Origin: Rhodamnia argentea
Taxonomy: Eukaryota; Streptophyta; Magnoliopsida; Myrtales; Myrtaceae
DNA length: 64,000 nucleotides
Assembly: GCF_020921035.1 (NCBI RefSeq)
Contig: NC_063152.1
Span: 2,176,001-2,240,000 of the forward strand
Reading direction: 5' to 3'
Both the position numbers and the translations under genes were made by a program. Position 1 is the stretch's first letter. Each line of letters begins with the position of its first letter. Below, piece by piece: positions 10,750 to 22,539 of the stretch. The notes beneath the pieces are model-generated. The model was not told the DNA's origin. It did not search any database and worked only from the letters and a program-made list of their open reading frames with translations.

Positions 10750-12049
10750 TTAATGTTTACAGTTTGCATCGGCTTATCATTATTATCTTCATTTTCATCC
10801 CGATTATGATTATGGTCTCACATTTTCATTCATAAGAAATTTTTATTTACGACAGCTTATGAAAACATAATTAAGCGACTTTTTTTCTAAATAGTGTGAG
10901 TGAAACTATATTTCAAAGTCAAAAATTGAATTTAATTATTTAGCCGATATTGATAAAAAGTTGAAAAGAAAATTGATCAAAATATGAAAATGGTTAATTT
11001 GTTAAAAGTGTGATCAAATGTCAAACATATTTATATTCAGACCATATCTAAATATTAATTAATAAAGGAAAAATGCATAAAAGAAGAACATGAAATTTCT
11101 TGTCGTTTAACTCTGTTATGAAGGAAGTAGTTAACATCAATTGAATATTCAATCTCATAGCAAATTGATCAAAACTTTAAAATATGCTTCAAAATTTTCC
11201 CCTAGAAAAATCTTACGTGAGTTTGAAAGTGCAAAATGTATAAATAAACTTTCGTCATATTGTAATTCATGTTAAAATATGAAAGCTCAAAAGAAAACAC
11301 AAATTAGCAATGTATAACTCTAGAAACCTAAAAATTTATTCCATAAAATTGCCCACAATGTCAAAAATCTGCTAGATAATTAGATTTAGTTATAACTTTC
11401 AACTTTAAAATAAATTTTTAACAAATAGGCAGTTAATTGTGTGTTCATAAGCCATTATAACTAGATATTCCTAGCCTTTTACATAACTTTTTTAACTGAA
11501 AAATGAGACGATAAATTAAAAGTAACAACCTTCTCTAGATAAAGTGATAACATGATGAATGATGAGATAATACATTTTTGGGTGTTATTTGACAGCTATA
11601 ACATGAAATTGATAATTTAAGAGAGATAAAAGCAAAGGTAGTTACGTTGATTAAGATGATAAAAAAAAATAATACAAGGAAGAGAGAGAAAGGAGTATTC
11701 GCGTCTATTGATTAAAAAAGGAGTGTTTTAGCCAAAATGGAAGTGGCAATAATGCGGCCCTTTCAAAATAGACACATTATAACCGAACAAAGTTGACTGT
11801 TGGGCACATGTTTGTGCGAATCTTAGGAGTTGGGATTCAACTTGGCATGATGGTCGCGATAAACTACTAACCAAACAAGCCTCGGGCTTAATAATTGGCT
11901 TATTAATAGATACAAGATACAAGGGAGGCGGGGAGTTCGATTCCTCACCTTCTCGGGAAGGTGGGGATGGGGACACATGAATGACTGTCTATCTTTTATA
12001 CATCCGGGGTGCAATGCTTGTCAGGTCAAGTTTGGAGAATATGTATTTA

Positions 12050-12264
12050 GGCTCAATTTGTTTCGTGAAAAATGAACAATTTGAAAAATATTTTCCTAAA
12101 AGTGATTGCTTGTATCATTTTTTGATTTTACTGTCCACGACAATATTTAGACATAAATTGTTCCTAGTAGAAAAAATTTCGTTGACTAATTATGAGCGAT
12201 ATAAGAGGTCATTTTTAGAAAAATATTTTTTAAATAATTTATTTTTATCGAAACAAATGGAGTC
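12050..12264 (+). mobile_element. Tourist/Harbinger-like MITE, copy 3
   Basis: 215-bp foldback, flanked by TTA at 12047-12049 and 12265-12267, with ends GGCTCAATTTGTTTCG and CGAAACAAATGGAGTC. It lies in the same place in the tandem unit as copy 2, so it was multiplied with the unit rather than by a new insertion. Confidence 0.7.
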
Positions 12265-13290
12265 TTAATGTTTACAGTTTGCATCGGCTTATTGCTAATA
12301 CAATAGCTAAAAAGCCCCGTGGCCAAAGAAGGGTACTTAACCAATTTAACCACCACTTTATCTACATGTGCCACATCTTCATATGAATGTAACACGAATC
12401 ATAAAGTCAATTATGGTGAGTCGCGATCTTGACTATAAGCCACCGGTGCATTGTGCCGGTGCATTGTGATCGTTTTCGAATATTCATTTTACTTTCACCG
12501 AAGATAAGCTCACAATTAGAATTCATTTTGATTTAAAGGCGTTTTAGGAAAGTTGGCGAGGTTAAGGTGTTTGTAAGAGAGACGAATAAAAAATTGGGAG
12601 ACTTTGTAACAAATGTTCATAAATTGAACTAAATCAAACAAACATCAATAAATAATTCAAATGAGAGTGCATATCCCAAATTAATTGGCATTTAAATAAA
12701 AAATTATGGTAAGTTACTGAAACAATGGAATGGTAAATTCTACAACAGTTGATAAATTTAAGAAGTCTATAAGAAAGACAAATAATAGTTATTAAAGAGA
12801 AAGAAAAGTTGACAATTCATAAACTTGTGAAAAATAGTTCGCAATTTCATCAAATTGTCTGTTTGTTAGAAAATCCGGAGGGCGGTACCATTTTTACCAA
12901 CCATTTTTTTTACAATTATCAACTCTTTCAAAATTCGTCCGTGTAATTTTGGTGCGCCAAATGCGAAATTCATTTCAACTGACCGTCGGGATAATATATT
13001 AATGCAAGTATTAGTACTTCAATTGGCGAGACAAGTTTTGTTATTTATTACAAGATGGAAATATTAAACGAACATGTATACTTTTTTTTTTTTGGTCAGA
13101 AAAGAATATGTCTACTTCAATGGTTGAAATAATGCAAAACACAAACAATTTTATAAATCCATCAAAACAAAAAAGATTATTTGAATTTAAAAATAGGCAC
13201 ATTATCATTTGAATTTTAAAAAAGGCGGCACTATTTACACCCTTATTTTGGCCAAGACACTCCTATTTTTAGTCAACTTACCGAAATACC

Positions 13291-13337
<47 letters not shown>
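13291..13337. repeat. CT microsatellite in block S1
   Basis: Pure (CT)n run of about 45 bases within block S of tandem unit 2. The same position in unit 3 carries the run at 16343-16391. Confidence 0.95.
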
Positions 13338-13339
<2 letters not shown>

Positions 13340-15112
13340 AATTTACTGTTTCCTTTTTTATTAGGCTAATGCATAAAATTGCATTTATTTCTATCATGTC
13401 TCTAATTAGTTTCGCAATACAAATGATCGGGTGTCGAGATATCAATTTACCATATTTTATTATCATTTTGCCTAGAGAATATTGTCAATTCTAATTTATG
13501 GTCTCACATTTTCATTCATAAGAAATTTTTATTTATGACAGTTTATGAAAACACAATTAAGCGACTTTTTACTCAATAGTGTGAGTGAAACTATATTTCA
13601 AAGTCAAAAATTGAATTTAATTAGTTAGCCGATATTGATAAAAAATGAAAAAGAAAATTGATCAAAATATGAACATGGTTAATTTGTTAAAAGTGAGATC
13701 AAATGTCAAACATATTTATATTCAAACCATATCTAAATATTAATAAAGGAAAAATGCATAACGGAAAAATATGAAATTTTTTGTTGTTTAACTCTGTTAC
13801 GAAGGAAGTAGTTAACATCAATTGTATATTCAATCACATAGCAAATTGATCAAAACTTTAAAATATGCTTAAAAGTTCTTATTTCTCATTTTTGTTCGAG
13901 AAATAGAGAAGCTGAAAATTTTAACTTATCATTTCTATTCCAAACCTATTTCTGGGATAATTTTTTTTTCCGACAATAGAAAAATGATATTGCATTACCA
14001 AACAAATTTCTGTTCTAACAGAAATAGAGAAACATAATAGTTATCATTCTCGTTAAAAACTTGCAAAGGTAGAAGAAATTGCACTTATGTATAACATAGA
14101 GTGAGGATTCCGTAATTAGATTAGCACAATTAAATACTAACTTCAGATTAATGTTGTCTCGAGAGATCAATTATTTTCCGATAGCATTAGGTTACAAATG
14201 CTTTAACCCGACAACAAATTAGGAAACTCCATGGTCGATTATTGCTTACTCTCTTTCTTTTTTTTTTCGATTATTGATTACTTCACCTTGTTATTTTCTT
14301 TTCGCTAATATTTTTTATTCGACTTTTTTTATGTACGAAGAACTCGTTATCCTATCAAAATTTGGACTAAGTAGTCATAACTCCCTTAAGAATTAAGTTA
14401 AGTAACGTGAATAGTTTGTTTCTAATCTTTTCACCAGTCACATAACGAAGTCTAAACGATACATGACGTCGAAAACATTTGATGAACTGGTCTACATCAG
14501 CGGTTGAACAAGATGGAAGCGCAAACAACATTATAATTTCACCAATTAATAAAGATATATCGTATTTAATAATCGAACTAAGTCAACGTTAGGTACATGT
14601 CCAGGCGAATGTTGGGACTTAGCATCCAACTGGGCATTATGTCCCAATAAACTACTAAGGAATCAAGGGCCCCCCGGATCAATTAAATAATCGCAATTAG
14701 CGTGGGATAATTACATTATTATTGGCGGACGTGGCATAGTCAGATAGTAATGCTTCCACGTGTACGAAAGAGACAAATACTGTTAATTTGCTAACTGGTA
14801 AGTGATAAAATACGATTACCAAAAAAAAAAAAGAGGATTAAATACAAATAGTTTGCATGATCTCTGTTAATTTTAGATGGAGGAAATACGACGCAGTTCA
14901 AGCGACTCGAGACTTTTGACCAAAAAAAGAAAAACGAAAAGAAAAGCAACTCGAGAGTAACTAATGTGGGTTGCCCCAATGGCCATCCTTTCCACTATAG
15001 AAAGGGGAGATGGGGAGTTCGATTCCTCACCTTCTCAGGAAGGTAGGGATGGGGACACGTGAATGATGGAGCAAGGTTTCGCAAGCTGCGCAGAGCACAT
15101 AGAACACGTACA

Positions 15113-15274
15113 TGTGATTTGAAAATGATTGCTTATATCGTATTTTACGACAATATTTAGACATAAATTGTTCTTAGTAAAAAAAAATTTATTAACTAAT
15201 TATGAGTGATACAAGAGGTCATTTTTAGGAAAATATTTTTTGAATAATTTATTTTTGTCGAAACAAATGGAGCC
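15113..15274 (+). mobile_element. Tourist/Harbinger-like MITE, copy 4, left end missing
   Basis: The right end CGAAACAAATGGAGCC is followed by TTA at 15275-15277. The left terminal 50 or so bases have been replaced by unrelated sequence ending near CACGTACATGTG. The remaining inner sequence matches copies 2 and 3. Confidence 0.65.
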
Positions 15275-16342
15275 TTAATGTTTACGGTTTGCATTGGCTT
15301 ATCACTATTATCTTCATTTTCATCCTGATCATGATTATTGCTAATACAATAGCTAAAAAACCCCGTGGGCAAAGAAGGGTACTTAACCAATTTAACCACC
15401 ACTTTATCCATATGTGCCACATCTTCATATGAATATAACGTGAATCCTAAAGTCAATTATGGGGAGTCGTGATCTTGACTATAAGCCACCGGTGCACTGT
15501 GATCGTTTTCGAATATCCATTTTACTTTCACCGCAGATAAGCTCACAATTAGAATTCATTTTGATTTAAAGGCGTTATAGGAAAGTTGGCGAGCTTAAGG
15601 CGCGTGTAAGAGGGACGAATAAAAAATTGGTAAACTAGACGAATAAAAAATTGGTAAACTATGTAACAAATGTTCATAAATTGAACTAAATCAAACAAAC
15701 ATCGGCAAACAATTCAAATGAGAGTGCGAATCCCAAATTAATTGGCATTTAATTAAAAAATGATGGTAAGTGACTGAAACAATGGATTGGTAAATTCTAT
15801 AACAGTTGATCAATTTAAGAAGTCTGTAGCAAAGACAAATAATAGTTATTAAAGAGAAAGAAAAGTTGACAATTCATAAACCTGTAGAAAGTAGTTCGCA
15901 ATTTCATCAAATTGTCTGTTTGTTGGAAAATCCGAAGGGCGGTACCTTTTTTACCAACCATTTTTTTGACACTTACTGCTCTTTCAAAATTCGTTTGGCT
16001 AATTTTGGTGCACCAAATGCGAAATTCATTTCAACTGACCGTCGGGATAATATATTAATGCAAGTATTAGTACTTCAATTGGCGAGACAAGTTTTGTTAT
16101 TTATTAAAAGATGAAAATATTAAACGAACACGTCTACTTTTTTTTTTGTCGGGAAAGAATATGTCTACTTCAGTGGTTGAAATAATGCAAAATACAAACA
16201 ATTTTATAAGTCCATCAAAACAAAAAAGACGATTTGAATTTAAAAATAGGCACATTATCATTTGAATTTTAAAAATGGCGGTGCTATTTACACTTTTATT
16301 TTGGCTAAGACACTCCTATTTTTAGTCAACTTACCGAAATAC

Positions 16343-16343
16343 C

Positions 16344-16391
<48 letters not shown>
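16343..16391. repeat. CT microsatellite in block S2
   Basis: Pure (CT)n run of about 49 bases at the same place in the unit as 13291-13337. The AG-rich complement produces an artificial Arg-Glu reading frame on the minus strand. Confidence 0.95.
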
Positions 16392-16392
<1 letters not shown>

Positions 16393-17739
16393 AATTACTG
16401 TTTCTGTTTTTATTAGGCTAATACATGAAATTGCCTTTATTTCTATCATGTCTCTCATTAGTTTCACAATACAAGTGCTCGTGTATCGAGATATCAATTT
16501 ACCATATCTTATTATCATTTTGCCTAGAGAATATTGTCAATTCTAATTTATGGTCTCACATTTTCATTCATAAGAAAATTTTATTTATGACAACTTATGA
16601 AAACACAATTAAGTGACTTTTTTCTGAATAGTGTGGTGAAACTATATTTCAAAGTCAAAAATTGAATTTAATTATTTAGCTGATATTGATAAAAAGTGGA
16701 AAAGAAAATTGATCAAAATATGAACATGGTTAATTTGTTAAAAGTGTGATTGAATGTCAAACATATTTATATTCAGACCATATCTAAATATTAATAAAGG
16801 AAAAACGCATAAAGGAAAAACATGAAATTTCTTGTTGTTTAACTCTGTTACGAAGGAAGTAGTTACCATTAATTGTATATTCAATCTCATAGCAAATTGA
16901 TCAAAACATTAAAATATGCTTAAAAATTTTCCCCTAGAAAAATCTTACGTGAGTTTGAAAGTGCAAAATGTATAAATAAACTTTCGCCATATTATAATTC
17001 ATGTTAAATATGAAAGCTCAAAAGAAAGCACAAATTAGCGATGTATAACTCTAGAAAACTAAAAATTTATTCCATGAAATTGCCTACAATGTAAAAAATC
17101 TGCTAGATAATTAGATTTAGTTATAATTTTCAACTTTGAAATAAAGTTTTAACAAATAGACGATTAATTGTGTGTTCATAAGCCATTATAATTAGATATT
17201 TCTAACCTTTTATGTAACTTTTTTAACTGAAAAATGAGACGATAAATTAAAAGTAACGACCTTCTCTAGGTAATATGATAACATGATGAATGATGAGATA
17301 ATACATTTTTGGGTGTTATTTGATGGTTATATTGTGATATTGATAATTTAAGAGCAATCACGTTGATTAAGATGATAAAAAAAAAAAGAAACAATACATT
17401 GAAGAGAGAAAAAAATGGTATTTAGGTCTATTAATTAAAAAAGCAATGTTTTAACCAAAATGAGAGTGGCAATAATGCGGCCCTTTAAAAATAGGTACAT
17501 TATAATCGAACAAAGTTGACCTTTGGGCACATGTCCGTGCGAATCTTAGGAGTTGGGATTCAACTTGGCATAATGATCGCGATAAACTACTAACCAAACA
17601 GGCCCCGGGCTTAATAATTGGCTTATTAATAGACACTAGAGTATAATATAGTTTGATTATTGTGTCTAATAATCAAACTTAGATATGATAAGAATAGTAG
17701 AAGAGCCAATCAAACCCCGGCCTTAACTTTCATGTGGCG

Positions 17740-18330
17740 CTTACCTAAATGTCATAATAATTTTTTTCGCTCATTTAAGTGCAATAAATTTTTAAAAAAT
17801 CAATCACTTAAGTGTCATCGGCGATTTGCTTCTTCAGAAATCTAATGTGCACGCCGGCAAATCTAATGTGGACAATTTCTTTAATTTTATTTTATTATTA
17901 TATTATTTTTAATTTTTGTGTTTTTTTTTTTTTTTTTTTTCTGTGCTTGCGAGGATCACCAGACGACCCTCACCAGTCACAAAGGTCTTACGCAGATTGG
18001 GCAAGGGCCACAAATGCCTAGGCGAGGCCATTGCGGCCTCTCCTAAGGCCATCGTGGCCCCTCCTACAACGAGCGATGGCCCTAACCTGCAACTAGCAAT
18101 GGCCTTACCCTGGGCATTGGCGACCCCAGTGGCCCTTGCCCAGATTGGATGAGTTCCATGGCCGGCGAGGCGACCCTTGTAAGCATTGGACTAAAAATCC
18201 AAATCGAAATGAACAATTAAATAATCCTGTAGGAAAATTTGTTGGGAACGAAAGTTAAATGATTGATTTTATTCCAATGGGTCACTTTGAGCAAAAACAA
18301 AAAATTATTATAGCACTTGATTAGTATTGT
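17740..18330. mobile_element. Long-TIR MITE with GC-rich core
   Basis: Left arm AATGTCATAATAATTTTTTT (about 17748) and right arm AAAAAATTATTATAGCACTT (about 18298-18317) are inverted copies. AT-rich arms flank a GC-rich core (about 17945-18180) full of GCGAGG, GGCCCTTGCC and CAAGGGCC motifs that fold on themselves. Open frames across the core are by-products of the GC-rich repeats. Target duplication not resolved. Confidence 0.55.
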
Positions 18331-18339
18331 ACGAAAGTT

Positions 18340-19170
18340 ATCATATCCCTACTTTTTTGTCGAAATTTTTATCCCTATTTAGATCTACAATTATGATTAT
18401 ATCTCCAATCATTTGAATTCGGAGCCATTCATGGGTTAACACGTGTGTACCGTCGAGATTGTCTTAAATCATAATCCGTACCTTTTGGTACATAATTCAG
18501 GGTCAAAGGATGATGGCCTAACAGTAATCTCCACTCCATGGATTTCAGATAGCGTAAGTATTGACTTTTTCAAGGGACTCAACATATGACCAAAAAAAAA
18601 AAAGGGACTCAACAGTAATGGCCGGTCGGATCAACGTTTCCCCAGGCAAGTTCTCTCTTTTTTTTTGCTTTTTTTTGCCCAGGCAACTTTAGACAATGTA
18701 TTTAGCCTCCATTTATTACGCAAATTTTTTTTTGTCACAAGGAATTTTTTACTTAACTTAAAAAAAGAAAGGTACATAATTTCAAGACAAAACAAATTAC
18801 AAAGTATTACAATCTAGTGCAAATCTGAAAAATAAATCCATTCGGTATAACCTGCATCAATTCCCTCCTTTCATAAGGAGTTTGTCATAGCATCATAAAA
18901 CAATAATAGACAACGGATCACCGATACTCACATCATCATCGGTGATGAGCATACGCCGAAATTTTTCTCTATTGTAACTATGATTTTGCCAAAAGGCAAT
19001 GCATGCCCAGATTTGGTGTCCTAAGCACCATCACCGTACAGAGATAATAACAATACTAATAAGTTGAAAAAGCATAAATAATGTGTTGTAAATTTCATAT
19101 CTACATTAGATCTTTCTAAACATGTTTGCTTGTATCGCTCGGCATAATTTAGCTAGTGACATATATTTTC
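18340..19170. other. Intergenic with broken MITE pieces
   Basis: About 18702-18735 (GCCTCCATTTATTACGCAAA) looks like a left MITE end, and 19115-19175 (TTTGCTTGTATCGCTCGG) like its inner arm, separated by about 380 bases of unrelated sequence. This suggests a MITE copy broken by an insertion. No gene is seen. Confidence 0.4.
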
Positions 19171-19179
19171 ACTGTTGAA

Positions 19180-19412
19180 GGCTCCGTTTATTTCGGGAAG
19201 AATATATGATTTGAAAAATATCATTCTGAAAAATGTTCGCTTGTATCACTAAAAATAATTAGTAAATGAGATGTATTTTCATTGCCAATGACAATATATA
19301 TCTAAACAATTCTATAGACGATGAAAATATTTTTTTTATTCAGGTGGTACAAACAATCACTTTTAAAGACATATTTATCAAGTCGTTCATTTCTCGCGAA
19401 ATAAATATACCC
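19180..19412 (+). mobile_element. Tourist/Harbinger-like MITE, copy 5
   Basis: Left end GGCTCCGTTTATTTCGGG, right end CATTTCTCGCGAAATAAA, followed by TTA at 19413-19415. The left flank is GAA rather than TTA, so the target site has changed or the border is off by a base or two. Confidence 0.6.
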
Positions 19413-19419
19413 TTAAATT

Positions 19420-19700
19420 CTTATCATTTATATAGGGCTTAGCATTATTATCATTGCTTTCATCACAATCATAGCTATTGCTATGCAATGGCTATAAAGC
19501 CACGTGGCCAACAAGAAAGGTGCGTGGCCATCTTAAACACCATTACATCTATGGTGATATTTTCCACCTCCTTATAAATGGGGAGATAAACCCTAAAGTC
19601 CATTATGGTGACCTGTGATTGTGACTATAAGCCGCCAGTCCATCGGGGGGATCCTATCCAAGTATCCATTTTATTTTTACGGAAAATCGCAGCTGAAGGA
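19420..19700 (+). repeat. Diverged fragment of the tandem unit (start of block S)
   Basis: Matches 6790-7020, 12290-12470 and 15300-15520: a pyrimidine-rich TCATTATTATC run, then GCTATAAAGCCACGTGGCCA, CCTAAAGTC, ATTATGGTGA and GACTATAAGCCGCC. As in the other copies it directly follows a MITE, so MITE plus S start is the conserved core of the unit. Confidence 0.6.
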
Positions 19701-20127
19701 AAGAAAAAAAAAACAATAAAAATATAAAAAAAAATAAGAAATAAAATATAACGAGTAATTAAAAATAAAATATTAAAATTTTGAGATAAGTGGTTCTGGA
19801 AAGTGTTTTTACCTCTTCGGATTGGGGAATTCACTTTCCTGATTTTATTCATGAATATTTTCGTTGACTAGAAGTGTTATCGGTTGATTTGTCATTTTCG
19901 GCGAACTAAACGGGTGAAAGTTCCAAAAATGATTTTCCGAAAGATACTTCCACTCAAACAAACACACCCTAAATTGATAAGACAAGGTTGGGATTATAAT
20001 CCTTGTATACTATAAAGCAAACCATATTGTTTTGACATTAAATTTTCCAATCAAAGAATAAGTCTGGTGTAAAATAAGAAAATAACGACAATAGTAACTT
20101 ATTAGCGGAATCTATATAACTCATATA

Positions 20128-20300
20128 ACATTTGTTTTCATTTATTTATTGAAAAATGAATGATTTAAAAAATATTTTTTAGAAAATGATCAATTCTATC
20201 GCTTTAAAAAATGAATGATTGAACTATTTTTCATCATTCACGAAAATATTTATAGCAAAATGTTTTCTGAATTATTTTCTTCGCGAAATGAATAAAGCCA
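20128..20300 (+). mobile_element. Tourist/Harbinger-like MITE, diverged copy 6
   Basis: Inner arms GAAAAATGAATGATTTAAAA and TCTTCGCGAAATGAATAAAG resemble the other copies. The termini are eroded and no target duplication can be read. Confidence 0.45.
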
Positions 20301-20352
20301 TAAGACAAGTCTATTTTCAAACATTATGTGGTTAAATTAGTCCCATCTAATT

Positions 20353-20911
20353 AGGGGTGATAAAAAAAAATCATGATCCACCCAAACCAGATCGAACTGG
20401 ACTCAACTGGTTGATTTTGGATGGTAACCGACGGGTACGGTCCGGTTCCCGATTCCAATTTCTTAGAACCGGCGGATACCGATTCGATTTTAGATTTCGA
20501 GTGAGAACCATCCAACTCGTCCAACAGAATCGTTCTTTTTATACAACACAAATGTATATTCTTTTGGAATGACTTTTGCAAATATTACAATACTTGTTAT
20601 CTTGCATATTGAAATTTTTCCATTTGGCAATGGTACTAGATCATTTTCCCTATTGTTATCTTGTATTATTGAAATTTTTCCTCCTTCAACCGTTAGGGAT
20701 TGGTTCATTTTCTTTTTTAATTGATGTTGGTGTTCGGTAACATCGTAATTGGGTTCCAACTAGGAACCGGATGGGACCGGTGAATAGGTTTTCGGGTGAA
20801 TCTATGAAAGGAGCGGGTGGTTTACGGTTCGTATTTTGTGAAACAGATCTTTAACGAGCGGTTCTTGATTTTAGGGTGAGAACTATCTATCCTAGAATCG
20901 ATTCCCCTTAT
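20353..20911. mobile_element. hAT-like nonautonomous element rich in GAACCGG
   Basis: Ends AGGGGTGATA and TTCCCCTTAT face each other and are flanked by a near-perfect 8-base duplication (ATCTAATT at 20345-20352, ATCTAACT at 20912-20919). The interior carries repeated GGTTCC/GAACCGG motifs and a direct repeat (GTGAGAACCATCC at about 20501, GTGAGAACTATCT at about 20876). 8-bp duplications and short TIRs are hAT features. No transposase is present. Confidence 0.55.
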
Positions 20912-21179
20912 ATCTAACTGAGAGACGCCACAGCATACTTACGTAATTTATAGATGTACCTTTATGTTTGGAACGACGAAGACGGATAAGGCCCAAAAAA
21001 TTCTGAACTCGGTCAAGATGATAATTATATATTTATTGCTATAAAAGTCAAAAACTCAGCCCGGTTGCTGGGTAATCATGATGTTGAACCTCTAACGTTG
21101 ACCAGAGTCGATTTGATGCTTATGAAAACAAGTGACCTCAGCCCTAGATAATAAAATGCCGACGAAATGATATCTCCGA

Positions 21180-21560
21180 GTATCAATATTTGTATATGAC
21201 GCTTATTTTAATGTTAATATTTTTTTGAATCATTTAAGTGTCAATTAAAAAAAAACAATTATTTAAATGCCAATTTCGATGAGCTCGCATGAATTTCTTA
21301 TCCATTGATATTAAAGTGATCATTTTTTCTCCTATTTAATATTAAAATGATCATTTTTTGAATAACTTAAGTGCCAATTTTTTTTAAAAATGGTTATTTA
21401 AGTGCCAATTCAGGTGAAGTCTCCTAAATTTCTCGTTGTTGGCACTAAAGTGATTATTTTTTCTCCGATTTGACATTTAAGTGACTCCCAAAAATATATT
21501 GATATCAAAGTGAGCGCGGAACACAAATATTGACACTTGAGGTGTCCTTATGCCAAAAAT
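21180..21560. mobile_element. Foldback MITE with AAGTGNCAAT repeats
   Basis: Multiple copies of TTTAAGTGYCAATT in the left half and AAAGTGATCATTTTTT in the middle, closing with TTGACACTTGAGG against ATCAATATTTG-type sequence on the left. The arms are mutually complementary with internal reiteration. A related but diverged element lies at 61088-61500. Confidence 0.4.
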
Positions 21561-21600
21561 GTATTATCCCTCTTTATCTTGATTGCTAGTATTAGTATAC

Positions 21601-21967
21601 AAGGGTGTAAAAATAGCACCCCGACACCAAATCCCCCGATAAAAAAAAAAAAAATCAAGTCTTTTCGAGCCGGATAATAAGTGAAAACAAAAAGGGTTTA
21701 CCACAATTCCTCAAACCGACATGCAACGCATCGAGATCAAAACAATAATTAGTGTTTATCGAACGCTAAAAACATTCAGGAACACCGAATAATAAACTTG
21801 GTAACTTGACTGATTCGTACTATCCACATGCATATCGGTTCGGGTTCTATGTGGGACGGATCTCGAGTAGGTACATAAAGTAAAGAAAGAAACACCTACC
21901 TTTCATGTCCGGTTTGGATTGGGTATATGTGGGGACCCAAACCGAACCAGCTCATTGACACCCTTAC
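21601..21967. mobile_element. hAT-like MITE with 8-bp target duplication
   Basis: Ends AAGGGTGTAAAAA and TTGACACCCTTAC are inverted; they are flanked by TAGTATAC (21593-21600) and TAGTATGT (21968-21975). The interior includes GGTTCGGGTTC and GGACCCAAACCGAACC, which resemble the 20353-20911 element. No coding capacity. Confidence 0.6.
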
Positions 21968-22304
21968 TAGTATGTAACCACATATTAATTGGATTAGATG
22001 CAACTGAATGGGAGCTTCTAGTTCAAATTAAATGTCTGAAGTTGAAGGGGTCGGAGCGCGAATCGATTGATAGAAGATGATGTATAGAACAAGAAGAGTA
22101 CAAATTTTATAAGGTTGCATGCTATAATCCAAGGACAAGTACCTAGTCCTGATTTGTTTGTTTTTTGGCCTAGACAAGTACCTAATTTAGATGAAACGTG
22201 GTTTGACTTCCAAGATGAAATGGCTACTTTCAGAACTTAGGATAAGAAGACTCAGCAAAAAACAGAAATGACGTGAGAAAGTTTTTCTAAAATTACCGCA
22301 TTTA

Positions 22305-22533
22305 GACTCCATTTGTTTCGCGAAAATAAATGAATTAAAAATATTTTCCTAAAAATGATCGCTCTTATCGTATCGGATAATTAGTTAATGAAAAATAATT
22401 TCATTACCGATAACAATTTATGTCCAAATATTTCCGTAAGCCGTGGATGTATTTTCCGTTCGTTCGTTTTTATGAGTGATACCGATCACAAAAATATTTT
22501 CCAAATCATTTACATTCCGCGAAACAAGCGATC
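22305..22533 (+). mobile_element. Tourist/Harbinger-like MITE, copy 7
   Basis: Left end GACTCCATTTGTTTCGCG after TTA (22302-22304); right end ATTCCGCGAAACAAGCGATC. The inner arms CCTAAAAATGATCGCTC and AAAAATATTTTCCAAATC match the family. The right-hand TTA has mutated or been lost. Confidence 0.6.
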
Positions 22534-22539
22534 TTGTTG

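Larger units (their letters stand above)
9330..11908 (+). repeat. Tandem unit 1 (blocks P-Q-R; block S deleted)
   Basis: Block P (9330-10400) matches 13880-15060, Q (10400-10800) matches 11930-12290 and 15040-15310, and R (10805-11908) matches 16550-17620. The roughly 1.2-kb S block present in the other units is missing: ATGATTATG runs straight into GTCTCACATTTTC at about 10807-10822, whereas complete units have S between these two points. The join lies at a shared TTAT, as expected for a short-homology deletion. No coding frame is conserved. Confidence 0.75.
11920..13875 (+). repeat. Tandem unit 2 (blocks Q-S-R, R truncated)
   Basis: Q2 (11930-12290) lacks about 34 bases relative to the copy at 15300: GGCTTAT joins TTGCTAATAC directly, again at a TTAT repeat. 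S1 (12290-13500) matches 15340-16550 closely, and R2 stops at about 13875 where it joins block P of the next unit (AATATGCTTAAAA meets TTCTTATTTCTC). Block P is absent on its left side. No gene is seen. Confidence 0.75.
13876..17640 (+). repeat. Tandem unit 3, the most complete copy (P-Q-S-R)
   Basis: Order P2 (13880-15060), Q3 (15040-15310), S2 (15310-16550), R3 (16550-17640). By comparison it seems to retain most blocks, although its MITE has lost the left end. The open frames in it (for example at 15866 and 16262) have no counterpart of the same length in the other copies, so there is no evidence that the unit codes for protein. Its origin is unknown; it may be a segmental duplication of old intergenic sequence. 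Confidence 0.75.

Noticed and set aside
16288-16518. Arg-Glu repeat frame
   Set aside because: Translation of the CT microsatellite; the copy in the neighbouring unit is not open to the same extent.
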